This document shows, one piece after another, positions 35,560 to 47,959 of a DNA stretch of 64,000 bases. Below the pieces are notes generated by a model, which made no database searches, had not been told where the DNA came from, and saw nothing but the letters and a program-made list of their open reading frames with translations. Location: assembly GCF_040412425.1 (NCBI RefSeq), contig NC_089794.1, positions 13,101,103 through 13,165,102 on the forward strand, written 5' to 3'. Source of the DNA: Macrobrachium rosenbergii. Taxonomy: Eukaryota > Arthropoda > Malacostraca > Decapoda > Palaemonidae. Numbering within the stretch: position 1 is the stretch's first letter; each line of letters starts with the position of its first letter. The position numbers and the translations under genes were made by a program.

Positions 35560-35900
35560 CCTAATTAATCGTGGTAGGTCAGATGGATTGGGGTTGGGGG
35601 AGGGGGGGTTAGTGTTATCGGAGAAGGCCAAAGAGACTTGAGGGGGGTTGAGGGTGTTGGGTATGGGAAGGTAGAGGGAGGGTTAATATAATTTGACAGC
35701 TGAGGCCATCTTTTGTAATTGACAACCTTCCAATTACGTCGACGACAATTTTGCCTAATTTTAGATTTTCCCGACAATTTCAACCCCCCGGCGTCGGCAT
35801 CCTTTGATCGCGGAGACTCTCCTCCGAGGGTACACACAAGATTAGCCCCCCCGGGGGGGAGGGACCATATGGACCTTGGATTCTCGCTCTTAAGGCGTCT
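35560..35900. other. G-rich/GC-richer unique segment
   Basis: 35580-35700 is G-rich on the plus strand (runs of 4-7 G) and 35780-35900 is CpG-containing. Overlapping frames on both strands have no recognised domain. Confidence 0.35.
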
Positions 35901-36159
35901 TGACTTGAGAGTGATAACTAGCACTTTCCCCTGGCATAATGATTATGAGTTGGGTATGAGTCCCTGTAATGCCATAGCTGCATGACGCTAAATGGATAAT
36001 TCTTGGGGAAATTATTTCATTTTTAAAATTTTCCCATTTTTTATTTGTTTTGTTTATTTCAGTTTGAGTGTGGTGAGTTTCATGCAATAATGTACCTTGT
36101 TATGATGGCTGTTATCTTCTTAACTTGAGCGTGAATAATAAGTATGTATATGAATAGAT

Positions 36160-36160
36160 G

Positions 36161-36213
<53 letters not shown>
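36160..36213. repeat. (ATT)n microsatellite
   Basis: About 17 ATT units. Confidence 0.95.
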
Positions 36214-37690
36214 TTATAAGTAGATATAATTACATCAGTAATGATAACTGTCACTGAATATCAGAAACTATTAATAAGAGTTAATTAGGAAAATTTTTTA
36301 AAATTATCACTGTTCAAGTAACTCTGATTATGTCACACTCATTATCTTGTGAAAATAATCAGTTATTATTTCTTACTCTTAAAATAATCACAACAATCAA
36401 ACTATTGACCAGATTGGTATATCCTGATCCTGATGAAAAAAAGCCTCAACTTTGGGTTTATTGATAAAAGAAAATTTGAACGCTATCGATTAAGTGGCTT
36501 GCAAGAGAAGAGTTACTTTCCTTTTAAATCTGATTTGTTGTTGTTGTTGTTGAGTCTTGGGTGGGGGGGTTGTGGGATTTTGGAGAGTGGGGATACATTA
36601 ACAAAGAAAGCACCTTGGAACTTTTGTTCCCTGACCATGGCACTATTGCAGAGTTAATTTTGAAGGTCTGTTTTCGAAATTGTTGAATTCACCCAAGGCC
36701 AAACTACACAGGAGGATAAGAATATTAATAACGTGGACATATTAAATTATAATAAATATACGCTATTTTAGTTCAATGTTTGTGTTTTGTTGTACGTTTC
36801 AAATTATATGTGTGCAAACCAAAACGAAGAAGAGTAAAATGAGCAGATCCCTCTGCAAAAAGTGAGTCTCGTAGCTTCAATTTGCTTTTTGCTCTCGGAA
36901 CACGGATGACACTAGGGAATAAATAATGTCGATGATGTAACCATATTTCATGCAGACAGTTGCATTATTTCTTTAACCTTCAACATCAAATGCAGCATTT
37001 CTCGCGCATTAGACGTGGTGTTGAAAATCAGTGATTGCATAAGCATCCTGTTCCCTTTTTACTCAATTTCTAGTTCACTCCTTTTTAAAATAAGCCTTTC
37101 AGTCTTAACCCTTATATACTTAGGAGACCAATATTTCTGAAACTCAGCCGTTCCACTTTTCAAAATCAGCGGATGATTTATCTTCAATCATTGACACTCT
37201 ACATTCATTAATATTATCAACGCTCAGTCAGGAGATTACCTGCTCAGAGACTGAACCACACTGGCCCACATAAACATATAAAGACGGGATCTAATGCATT
37301 AACGTGGAATACGAAACTTGTACTTATGAGGAAGGCATATCGAATCGAATGGTAAATGAGGCATTGAATCGTGCAGCGGCAGGACATAATGCTTAACGTG
37401 GAATCTGAAACCACTAACCACAGGGAGTGAATGATAAACATTATGTTTTAACAACTCCTCCTGTCCCTCTTATCCCTATCAATCATGAGGAACACTCACA
37501 CCTCCAGTCTCACCCCACCCCCACACACACACACCTCAAACTCTCCCCACCCTCACACACGCACGCACACACACAAGCACACAAACACAGCTAGCTGTCA
37601 GCAAGTCAATATTAGTTCGTTCAGATTGCAATCAGCGAAGCCACGAAAAGCAATTTTAAATGTTTGACAATGGTATTCAGTCCTTTTCTT
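36214..37690. other. Unique sequence
   Basis: No gene was recognised. 'ttaacgtggaat' occurs at 37299 and 37395, hinting at an old 95-bp duplication. A short CA-rich run lies at 37520-37590. Confidence 0.4.
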
Positions 37691-37695
37691 TGATC

Positions 37696-37755
<60 letters not shown>

Positions 37756-37766
37756 TACACATATAT

Positions 37767-37841
<75 letters not shown>

Positions 37842-38108
37842 TAGCGAGACGGGAAAATGGACAAAATGCAGAATAGCAAACATCAAGATGAAATGAAGCA
37901 AGTTACCGCATTCTGACTTATGTCGATCTGTCACGCAAGCAAAACGTCACTTATACTCCACAATTTATGACAAGATTTATTTGTTTTCGTTGCTTGTGTC
38001 TTTGTTTCTAAACGAGGACGCATGGCGCTATTGATTTCATTGCCGTGTTTAAATCGGAATCGAAATGCTCTTAGATCTGAACTTAAAACACACACACACA
38101 CATATATG

Positions 38109-38164
<56 letters not shown>

Positions 38165-38190
38165 ACACACACATATATGTATATATATAA
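37696..38190. repeat. Cluster of (AT)n tracts with (AC)n edges
   Basis: AT runs lie at 37696-37747, 37770-37836 and 38112-38161, the last flanked by AC units on both sides. Confidence 0.95.
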
Positions 38191-38280
38191 TTTACATTAA
38201 TAAAAGGAGTCATATTTTTGCAGATATAATAATGATAAATCCTTATTTTTGGTAATTAATTTATCGGTTTTCAGGATGTA

Positions 38281-38347
38281 TTCTGTTCCATGTGAACATA
38301 TGTTCAGTATTCATAATAATAACCATGTGAACATATATTCAGTATTC

Positions 38348-38407
<60 letters not shown>
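38281..38407. repeat. Short duplication plus (AAT)n
   Basis: 'catgtgaacatatgttcagt' near 38289 recurs as 'catgtgaacatatattcagt' near 38325, followed by 'attc(a/g)taataataa' and an AAT run at 38349-38407. Confidence 0.85.
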
Positions 38408-40640
38408 GTTTGTTTTACACGTTATATCAACAAGAACAAGTATTCCAGACAATGTTTTTGTTTTCATTTTTTTGTTTCAAAAAACATAGACACAATGTTT
38501 CCGTTTTTTTATGCTTTTAATAAAAAGTACGTGAAACGTTACCGAGTCATTTTTACGGCAAAAACAGCCATTGTATTTGTAAAACATTCATTACTACAAA
38601 AATAATATTTTACTCTTTCCCGAACAATAACATTGCCAGTTTTATTGTGTGGTTGTTATTTCCATGCATATATTTCGGTAATACTAAATTAGTATCTTTT
38701 GTATCTTCTGGTTTCGTATCTATGTGCTATAGATACTCATTTGTTTTGTAAACGATTATTGAGCGAATGAATGGGTGAGTGGTTGCTGTGAGAACAACTG
38801 GTCATGATGTGCGCCCAATTTATTCATACATGATTATGTATTTCATGTTATCAGAATTTATTTTTTTAATTTATTTCTTGTGAGCATTTCACTGGAGAGT
38901 ATCTCAGGGAACTTTATGTGTAATAGTCTCTTTAACAATGAATCAAAATAGCAATAATCAGTAAATATGAACGTAAATAATTATTCATTTAACTAGACTT
39001 AAGTTCCTTTACTGGGATTATTAGCATATTTGTCATTAATATTTTTACTGTTAATATTCACAATTACTAGAATTGCATTTCTTCATGGCAATTATGATTT
39101 TTTTTATCATTAATATTGCTAATGGTAGCATTGAAAATTACTTCAAACGCACTTCTTTGATAAAATTGTGAAAAACTTCCGTTTCAAATAAAGATAAATC
39201 AATAAATAGATAATAATATACATGAACACCAATGTCAAATAGGTTACATAATGGTGCTCTTGGTTCATAGGACAGCCTCGTTTATACTTGAAAAAGTCGT
39301 AATTAATTAAGATATAAATATCATCATTAAAACCATATAAAATTAAGTGCGTTGTTTAATTTTGAGGTGACTTTAAACAAATTTGCAAAACACAAAATAT
39401 AGCAAAATTGTAATTTTCATTTTATAAATAACCAAAAGGTCCAATTACTTAACTTTCCTAGTCTCTTAGATATAAGATATAAAATGAATGAAAGCTTTAA
39501 AAGAAGACATAAAAGGGTTTATGAGATTACGTTTTTAAATATTCCGCACTTCAAATTGTGACACATTATAAAAATAATGATAAAAATGAAAAATAATCAT
39601 TCTTGTAGCATGCGCAAGGCTTCCGTGTTTGATGCTTCCTTTCCATTCATTTATTAATTTACGTGCTTATTTATTTATTTATTTATTTATATATGTATTT
39701 ATTCATTTATTTATTTGTTTATAGTTTTTAGTTGCAGCTTTCCTTAACCTTGATATTGACAATAAACATCAGTTGTCTACGGACGCCAGTGGTTTAGTCT
39801 CCTATAGGTATCACTGACTAAACTTCCCAGACAGACAGTAAACTATAGATTCCATTTCTCGACTGCGATCCATATTACCGCTCGCACCAAATTCCTGCGC
39901 TTCATACCTTGGGCTAACTCAGTAAGGTGAACGTAGAATTTCCAGGGTTTTGCAGGCTTTCCAGCGTCTGCCAGATATACAGTACACGCTGTGGCCTTCT
40001 CCTTTAGACAGAGGTCTAGTTTCTTCCTAATTCTGTTTCACAGTTTTCAACCCATTGGGTTTTATTGAAGGTCTGAATTTTTACCAAATATAACTTCATT
40101 AAAACTTTGCGTATATATTAGAGTCAACCTTCCGTTGTCTTTGAGGTCAGTCATATTAGACAAAATTAAATGATTTGGTTTTTATTGGATAAAATATGGT
40201 GGTGTACATCCAATTAGATGCAGCGGCCTAGTGTCTCTACCTTTCCCAGACCAGAAGAAAGTAGAAAAAATACAGGAAAAGAAATAGTTTGCATTTTTTT
40301 TTTTTTTTAGGAAGTATGGTTATGGGCATGGAGAACAGAGGTAGGAAGAGAGTTCTAGGCTATAGTTCAGATATTCCACACTTGCGATGGCGTAGAGAAT
40401 GTTTGTTGCTGCGACGACAGTATTAAAAATCCAGTCAATCAATGTGCGGTTTCAAACCGTATTGTTGTCTTGAATAATTTTTTTTTAATTATTGGTCCAC
40501 ATCAGTCTTATTTAGAAGAAGACGTATGGAGAAAAAAGGCTGGGGCAAACCCACCTGCCATAAAAAAAAGTGGATGGAATGGGAGGAAGGAGACATGTTA
40601 TCAGAATTTGTAAGCACGCCATGAGTAGTAATACTGATGG
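38408..40640. other. Long AT-rich unique stretch
   Basis: There are no credible genes. A (TTTA)n run lies at 39668-39722, and poly-T at about 40295-40308. Confidence 0.5.
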
Positions 40641-40641
40641 A

Positions 40642-40767
<126 letters not shown>

Positions 40768-41022
40768 GATTTGCTGCAACTGTGTTTTAAAATGGTTTTG
40801 AAAGCTATGTGAGTTATTTCAAAGGATATTTAATCTTTAAATTAAGTGGTCTGTTAAGAATTCTCAATCTAACCTGACTGAAAATTTTTATTAGGTTATT
40901 TGTAAATATCTCTCCCTGTCTCCCTTCATGTTTTGTCGGTATTTATATATTTGGCAATTTTTTCTTGCCATATATAGGCTACGTTTAAGACTTTCAGTTC
41001 GTCTCACAGTCAGCACTGAGTA

Positions 41023-41111
41023 CTCTCTCTCTCTCTCTCTCCCTAAAATATATTTGATAAATCTATTAATTTTCTCTCATCAGCTTTTCCTCGTTTTCAC
41101 TCAGTATCAGA

Positions 41112-41151
<40 letters not shown>
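41023..41151. repeat. Two (CT)n tracts
   Basis: CT lies at 41023-41041 and 41114-41151, each preceded by 'cagt(a/-)t(c)agagtact'-like phrases ('cactgagtact', 'tcagagtact'). Confidence 0.9.
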
Positions 41152-41153
<2 letters not shown>

Positions 41154-41352
41154 CTCTTACAGGGTCCCACGTACTCAATACGATTTTCCACCTGAATAGG
41201 TCTATATTATGACGATAATTACTTACCTCTCCGGATTAACCCTGCCGTTAATTGGATGGATTTCCTAATTAATAGGATCCCGGTATCCGGACATGCTACC
41301 TTTAATTAAGATGCGTCTACCTTTAAATGACAGGTGAGATGTATGTTTTGTA

Positions 41353-41467
41353 TATATATATAGCTATATATATATATATATATAAATTAATATCACCTAT
41401 TATTTAAAGGAACATGTAGTTAATTAAATTAATGTTATATATATATATTTAAAGGAACATGTAGTTA

Positions 41468-41537
<70 letters not shown>
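41353..41537. repeat. (AT)n tracts with a duplicated spacer
   Basis: 'tttaaaggaacatgtagtta' occurs at 41404 and again at 41449, each beside AT runs, so a unit was duplicated. Confidence 0.9.
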
Positions 41538-41542
<5 letters not shown>

Positions 41543-41639
41543 TTCCACGGAACGGAAAGAGAGGAAAAAGGAATAGGAAGTCTCTATGTATAACGCACTC
41601 AAAAATGAAACCTATTCTGTAAAAATCACTGAATAGTGT

Positions 41640-42160
41640 AACGTACACTCTACACAAAGCATTGGAAGTTTAATCTCCCTAATGAAAACCTCAGTTCACA
41701 TAAAGCAGGAACTTTATTAAATCTGTCCACACAAAGCAACTCTAATCAAAGCGCATTTACCAAAGGATTAAAGTGGACACGACTCAGACGCTCTCAGCGT
41801 AGGATCAAGAATTGAAAATAAACAAAGTAAAGAAAAATTTCCTCTAAACAAAGCAGCAAAAAAAAAAAAAAATCACCTTACACAACGAATGAAAATATGA
41901 AACTCCTTGCACAAACAAATTAGAAATTAAAACAGAAAATAGGGTAAAAACTCATCCAAAAATATAAGTTCCTCCACACAAAGCGACGAACTTCATAATG
42001 ATTCGTCTTCCGCTAAACAGCACAAATAACACAAAGGATATGTTACACAAAGCGTTGAAGCAATAAAACCTATGGCTCATTGATTCAAAGCTGTAAGGCA
42101 AACTACACAAAGCACATATTTTTTTTAGGCATCTCACACAAAGTATCTCAAGTTAAAGTA
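41640..42160. repeat. Decayed tandem repeat with 'cacacaaag(c)' core
   Basis: '(c)tacacaaagcattgga', 'ccacacaaagcaact', 'ccacacaaagcgacga', 'ttacacaaagcgttga' and 'ctacacaaagcaca' recur at roughly 50-bp multiples. Confidence 0.7.
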
Positions 42161-42204
42161 CGGTTTCCCAAACTCCTCAGAGCTAAGACTTACTCTGAGA
42201 CAAG

Positions 42205-42569
42205 CAATCGAGTTTTCTGTATAGCTTATAATCAAGGCCACCGAAAACAGATCTGTCTTTCGGTGGTCTCGGTATAATGCTGTATGAGCTGCGGCCCATG
42301 AAACTTTAACCACGGTCAGTAGGTGGCCTGTCCTATATCGTTGCCAGATGCACGATCATGGCTAACTTTAACCTTAAATAAAATAAAAACTACAGAGGCT
42401 AGAGGGCTGCAATTTGGTATGTTCAATGATTGGAGGGTGGATGATCAGCATACCAATTTGCAGTCCTCTAGCCTCAGTAGTTTTTAAGATCTGGGGGCGG
42501 ACAGAAAAAGTGCGGAAGGACAGGCAAATAGCCATCTCAGTAGTTTTCTTTTTACAGAAAACTAAAAAA
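42205..42569 (+). mobile_element. Interspersed MITE-like repeat with stem-loops, copy 2
   Basis: It shares the sequence and stem-loops of 26661-27028: ccaccgaaa/tttcggtgg at 42238-42266, and the 'gaggctagagggctgcaa' / 'ttgcagtcctctagcctc' pair at about 42395-42478. Its ends read 'agttttctgta' (42211) and 'tacagaaaact' (42553), an 11-bp terminal inverted repeat. It lies at the edge of the 'cacacaaag' tandem array. Non-coding. Confidence 0.78.
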
Positions 42570-43166
42570 GGCGTAAAAAACTCATTTCGCATAAATTGTC
42601 GAAAATTATCAGTAGCTTAAAACACATACAGTGAGAGATAATTAAAAACAGTAGTTATATACACGGAACATTTAAAACATCTACCCAGACAGAAGTACAA
42701 ACACATACGTCACTACACTTGTTTTCAAGTGTAACACACACAATACAAATTAAACACGCAATGTGGGAAACACATTTTCAAAGTAAAACACATAATTATG
42801 TGCTGAATAATTGTGTCCAAAAAAAACACACCAAAATGCATGCACATGCTCTATACATACTTTAAAAAAAAAATAAAAAATCTGAAAGCACGTATGAATA
42901 CTATATGAGTGCGTAATGCTGTACTTTGAGGAATACCTTGCAACTGACAAATATGTGCAGATTGATTACAGAATGAATAAAAAGGAGTATACATCACCGT
43001 AATTACAAAAAGATAGCTAGGCTTTTGTACGAATAGGGTGCTAAACCCGTGAGTAATACGCTTATAGGATTTAAAGAAATACCGATTTAATGCACATATG
43101 GTATAATAACATAAATAAAATTTAAATAAAAACGTAAATACACGTTGTGAGAGGCCACTTTAAGGA

Positions 43167-43167
<1 letters not shown>

Positions 43168-43229
<62 letters not shown>

Positions 43230-43230
43230 T
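43168..43230. repeat. (AAT)n microsatellite
   Basis: About 21 pure AAT units. Confidence 0.95.
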
Positions 43231-43379
43231 CCCTTGTTTAGCTTACATTTTCTTTATGGTATATTGTATGATGAAAATTACAAGACAGTAAAAACTTACA
43301 TAAGGGTGAAGAAACACCAGTGTAATAAACATGATGAATGAACTTTTTTTTACAGCCCAGTTAACTAATTAGTATTTAA

Positions 43380-43990
43380 ATGGATGCCTTTTATTAATGG
43401 TGATAAATGATAGCTTAAAGTGATAAGGACTTGAGATAAAGAAACAATTATAAAACGTAAATGAAAGCTACCAAATCAGATTTAATAAATAAGTTGTAAC
43501 CATCCACAAAACGCAACTAAATGCTACAAAAGCCAGAATGATAAATAATCGATGCAGAAACACTCATAAAACATAAATAAAAGACAGCAAGAACCAGTTT
43601 TATTACCGGTGATGAGGTAGAATTGATTCAGCGTCAATAAACACAAAGTAATTCTAGACACTGGGAGACTTAGATACTTCAAAAAAAAGTACGGAGGAAA
43701 AAAATGGCAGTTTAATACACGTTACAAATAAATGCTTATGAAACTTGAATAAACATGCAACTTCATTCTTGACAAAGTTAAAGTTAGATTTTTGATGACC
43801 ACCTATGCAAAAAAGAGATTAATTGGAAGTTGAAAATTGAAAGCAAATTGCAATTGGCTAATCAAATAACAAATCAAGGTAAAAGGTGGCATTGAATCAC
43901 AGACTGGAAGCTACACATTAATAAATAAACAAAACAGCACTAAAAGAGCGTAAGATAAAAAGGTAACTTGATGCAGAACAAACCGATTAA
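43380..43990. repeat. Decayed tandem repeat, unit about 75 bp
   Basis: Variants of 'actcataaaacataaataaa' followed by 'gctaccaaatcagat' and 'aataaat(a)a' recur from 43380 to about 43990. They are heavily diverged. Confidence 0.6.
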
Positions 43991-44076
43991 TTAAACGCTC
44001 GACCACAGACTAGACAAAACGTACAAAAAAGGGCAAAATCAGATGAATCAGTGCAACAGATAACGTAATGACTTAC

Positions 44077-44297
44077 ATCCAGTTCCCAGCGCTGACATTT
44101 CCAATGGCCAGCAGCAAGACGAGAAGAATTTTATAGTTCCAGGAGGAGATTGGGGGGTGTCCTCCCCCACATACCCCTCCTCCTCCCCCTTCCCCTCCTC
44201 CTCCTCCTACTGCTCCAAACGCAGCAGCAGCGGCAGTAGCAGCAGCTCTTGTGAATGAGGAGCCTCCACCAATTTCGGCGGTCCCCCTGGCCAACAT
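44077..44297 (-). CDS. Candidate first coding exon of a secreted Wnt ligand (Wnt16-like)
   Basis: From an ATG at 44297, with G at -3 and an in-frame stop 24 bases upstream, 73 codons run to a consensus donor (GT at 44076-44075, reading GAT|GTAAGT), leaving a phase-2 split codon AT|. Residues about 1-50 are low-complexity alanine and glycine. Residues 51-73 (ISSWNYKILLVLLLAIGNVSAGNW) are a signal-peptide-like hydrophobic segment with a plausible cleavage site after SAG or VSA. Wnt16 proteins begin their mature part with GNWMWLG, and here GNW is followed by AT|, which could complete Met. Wnt4-type or another secreted protein is possible. The gene would secrete a lipid-modified ligand acting through Frizzled receptors. 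No downstream exon was found in the window. Confidence 0.5.
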
Positions 44298-44900
44298 AGC
44301 GTCAACAATCAATCAGAAACTCCTGAAGGAATGGGATGGATGTTTCCCAACGACCCTTCCTTCCCCCCGGACGCGCCTGATCACTCAGGGTCGTTCCTTC
44401 CCCTCCTAACGACTTGCGAGGACGAGGATTCTTATTTCTCTCAGGATGCAAAGGACACGAACGGCGACTTCGAAGACTCTTTCAGCGTTCGTCTTCACCA
44501 CCACGGGTCGCCAGCTGGGCCGGCCATCGAGGGGTCACATCGCAAAGGGACATCGCAGTGATTTCAATCGTCGTTCTGGGCAGGTTTCGGTCGGAGCCAC
44601 ACTCATGCCTATGTACGCGCGCACTCCTCTACCAAGAACACTTTTTTTTTTTTTTTAACTTTTCAGAGGGAAATCACTTTACCTAACCACTTGCGGGGCA
44701 CTTTATTCGAAGCCCGTGTTGTCACGTGTGAGAAAGAAAGTTGAGCTCCTTCTTTCTTTTCTTTTTTTTATCTCTATTCTCTCTCTTTCGAACTTGACAG
44801 CGGACGCAAAGCACAGAGACGAAGAAGAAGACGCGAGACGCGAGCGAGCGACGCGGTCACTCCACCTCCACAACCTTCCACACTCTGAGGTCGGCACGGA
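44298..44900 (-). promoter_or_regulatory. Probable 5' UTR/CpG-rich leader of the minus-strand gene
   Basis: This segment lies between the start codon and the CCAAT/GC boxes. It is unusually rich in CpG for this window, most clearly at 44330-44560 and 44800-44920 (for example 'gacgcgagcgagcgacgcgg'). Plus-strand frames here (44331-44686) have no recognised domain and look like by-products of the GC-rich composition. The transcription start cannot be placed by eye. Confidence 0.4.
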
Positions 44901-44935
44901 ACTGAACGTGGCGGTCGGCTTTGTCGTGCACCTAA

Positions 44936-45001
44936 GCCCCGCCCCCCGACGCCGCCTGATTGGCCCTCTGGCCCCGTCGACCCGCCCTGATTGGTCAGCT
45001 G
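44936..45001 (-). promoter_or_regulatory. Core promoter motifs: GC box and two CCAAT boxes
   Basis: On the plus strand, ATTGG occurs at 44959-44963 and 44990-44994, reading CCAATCAG twice on the minus strand, 31 bp apart. A GC box, 'gccccgccccccg', is at 44936-44948. The orientation fits a minus-strand gene. NF-Y and Sp1-type factors bind such boxes. The CCAAT boxes lie about 660-700 bp upstream of the candidate start codon. An E-box 'cagctg' is at 44996-45001. Confidence 0.55.
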
Positions 45002-45099
45002 CGTATCCTAAAAGGAGCCGACCTCTTGTTGTTGGTGGGTCCTTTTTGTATTTGTGTGTATTACGCGACGTCCTGACGCGAACCGTAACAGAATCAGGG

Positions 45100-45440
45100 T
45101 AGGAAAAAACAAAGCAATTCCAAACAATGGTCATTCAGGCTTTGTTTCACTGGAAATCGTCTTCCAGTTTCCCTCTCAAATTAAAAAAAAGGAAAAAAAA
45201 AGTTTTCCTGGAATCCTGTAGATTAATCGTGACAGAGATCCTACGGAAGTTTATTGTCCGGAATTATTATTATTGTTTTGACCAGAGGGCAACTGATAGC
45301 TTTGTACAGTTAGTTGTTGTAGTTAATTATTGTTATCTAATTTTTGGTCTTTGTTGTTTCACATATGGTTAATGTAATCTTTGAATATTGTATGGATATT
45401 AATGGCCATTTTAAAATGCTTTTATATGAATGTTATCACA
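45100..45440. other. AT-rich sequence upstream of the promoter
   Basis: Nothing recognised. The 81-residue plus frame at 45127-45372 has no domain. Confidence 0.4.
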
Positions 45441-45447
45441 TTTTGAA

Positions 45448-45478
45448 TAATAATAATAATTATAATAATAATAATAAA
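45448..45478. repeat. Short imperfect (AAT)n
   Basis: AAT/ATT-interrupted run. Confidence 0.85.
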
Positions 45479-45728
45479 ACAGAGGTTTCACCTTCCATAA
45501 AAAATAACAAAATAATGCTTTACCTTACTGTTATGTCTAAAATCCCAAAATATGCTTCCCAACCATTAAAATTTCTCAAGAAAATTTTTTTTTTATTTTC
45601 CAGTTCTTCCTGTAGATTCACCAAATTTAACTGCATGAATAATTGATTAATTATTCAGTTTTTTTTTTTTTTTGTCAATTCCAGTTGCTTCTTCCAGCAA
45701 CTATTCAGTAATCACACATACGCGCGCT

Positions 45729-45825
45729 TGCTTGCGCACACACACACACATATACTGTATATGTATAGTACACACACACACATATACTGTATATATATAG
45801 TACACATATATACAGTATATAATGT
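45729..45825 (+). repeat. Tandem 'cacacacatatactgtata' units
   Basis: CA repeats followed by 'tatactgtatat(g/a)tatagtac' occur twice, with a third partial 'atatatacagtatata'. The unit is about 45 bp. Confidence 0.85.
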
Positions 45826-45839
45826 ATACATCCTCAATG

Positions 45840-46830
45840 TAGGGCCTCGTTGCTTTATATTAAGCAGGCCTTATGCCAGCATTGTATTGTCTTTTGCTTT
45901 TGGAGCAGCCCGCAGCTTGCCGTCCCCATAAACAGATACTCCTAGTGTGTGCCATGTCCGGTGTAATAGAGACAGTAGTAATAGGCAACAAAAAAAGTAG
46001 CAGTCTTCCGTCCCCAGAAAAAAAAAAACGGAAGGAAGAGCTGAGAAAATGGAGAAAGGGCAGAAAAAACAGGAAAGTAGAAAAGGAATGAAGAACCGGA
46101 ATGAACGAGAGTTAGAAAGAAAGGAGGAAGTGTCGAAAAAAAAAGATAAAGTCAAGTTTTTAATTTAACCACATCTAATTGCATTTCAAGAAAATTACTC
46201 TATAATAAACTAATTTCTTAACTATAGTTTTTCTACCAATTTTTTTTAATGGTTCCTCCATCTCTTTCGATGTAGTTTTCCGTTACTAAAAATGACCAGT
46301 GGTAATAATGATAATAATAATAATGAGTTGATTAAGGATGGTTTTTGAGTAGCATATTTCAATTTAATCTTCAGCATTTACTGCAAAAGACAGCGACCCC
46401 GACTAAGGATTACGCCGAAAAGAAAGACATTCACTTTGCATATGTTTATATGCGAGATCAGTCAAGCTAAATTCAGTTTCTCTAAAATTAGAGAATCTGG
46501 AAGTTTTTCTCTGGAATTTGTTAAATACAGACAAAGGTAATATAACTCTGTTAATTTACTGAACGGAACCCATGTAAAAGTCAGCCATATATCGAAATGA
46601 ATCCTTTGAAAATAATCCAAAAACATTAAACGCAGTCGTAGAAAGTGGCTAGCAGCTGCATTAATGTATTATTTAAATTCCATTCTCTATTAGGAATATT
46701 TCGCATTAACAAAACAATAATCTCCAAAAGCAATCAGCGATAGTTAGGGAACTTTCGCCTTGCTGAGAAAAGTAGTAGGAAAATCTTTTTTAATAAGTTG
46801 CGAAGTCTGCAGATTGCAGTAGCTGCTGGA
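45840..46830. other. Unique sequence
   Basis: No gene was recognised. A purine-rich run (46010-46150) gives lysine-rich artefact frames. Confidence 0.45.
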
Positions 46831-46839
46831 AAGATTAGA

Positions 46840-47880
46840 ACTCTGGAAGGGTTATAATTTGGGGTGGGTTTTAATTGTGGAAATGATTTGAGTTCGGGAA
46901 AGGCTAGATTGCTGGAAGAAGCGTCAGTTCTGAAATGTTAAACTTCTAGAAATTCTGGAACCGAGGAACAGGTTTCGATTAAGAGATGTGTTTGTACTGG
47001 AAATGTTAGAAATTTAGAATTTTATAAATTCTAGAAATTCTAGAATGACTTTGAATTCTGGAGCAGGTAGATATCTGGAAAAGGGTTCATTCCCGGCGGC
47101 ATTTGGACTGTCAAGTTCAGAATTTTGGAATAGGTTTCAGTTCTGGAATGCTTAAAGCTTTGGAATGTGTTTAAATTCTAGGATAGATATCAGCCCTGGA
47201 AAAATAAGAACTTAGGAATGAGTTTCGTTTCTGTAATTTCTCAAGTTTCTGGTAAGGGTACAACTCTGGAAGGGGTTTGAATCTGGAATGTGTTTCAGTT
47301 CTTGAAAGAGTAATGACACCAAAATGTGTTTGAATTATCAACAGGGTTTGAGTTCAGGAAAGTTCATGATTTGTAATCTGGAATGAGTTTGAGTTCTGAA
47401 GAGGTAAGAACGCCTTAGTGCTTTCAGCTGTGCATGAGGTTTTAACTCTTGAAAGGTTAAAACACTGAAAGACATTTCAATTATGGAATGGGTTTCAGTT
47501 CAGGAAAGACTGGAAGTTTGGAATGGGTTTCAGTTCTGAATTAACTGCTTATTGTTAAGATAGAGCTCTGGACTAAGTTCCATTTTGGAAATGGTTGAAT
47601 TCTGAAAGAACTCGACCCGTTCCAAATATTGTTCAGCTGTTAATTCAAACACATTCTGCTGTTAACCTTCTTTCCAGAGCTTAAGTACATTCCAGACCCA
47701 AACCCCTTCCAGGGTTGTAACCTTTTCAGAACTTAAAAAAAAAGGACAGAAATGAGACTCGTTCCAGAATTCTTACCTTCAATGGATCATACCCATCCCC
47801 TGAGTTTAACTCATTCCAGAGCTTTAAGCGTTTCATAACTGAAACCCATTCCATAATTCTAAGCTTGATAGTTCAACATT
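46840..47880. repeat. Decayed tandem repeat with an inverted right part
   Basis: From 46840 to about 47600 the plus strand carries variants of 'tctggaatgggtttcagttc' about every 25-45 bp. From about 47620 to 47870 the same phrases appear complemented ('aacccattccataattc', 'ttccagagctt', 'acccgttcc'). The orientation therefore flips within the array. Confidence 0.75.
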
Positions 47881-47959
47881 CCCTACAGCAGGGAATATTA
47901 GGAATCACCTTGATTTCTTGGCTATCATAAATTACTGTGACCCAGTTTTACCTTTCTTT

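Noticed and set aside
44331..44686. Plus-strand genes in the CpG-rich segment
   Set aside because: Overlapping frames of similar length occur in all three plus frames, as expected from GC-rich DNA. They lack domains, and the minus-strand exon explains the region better.
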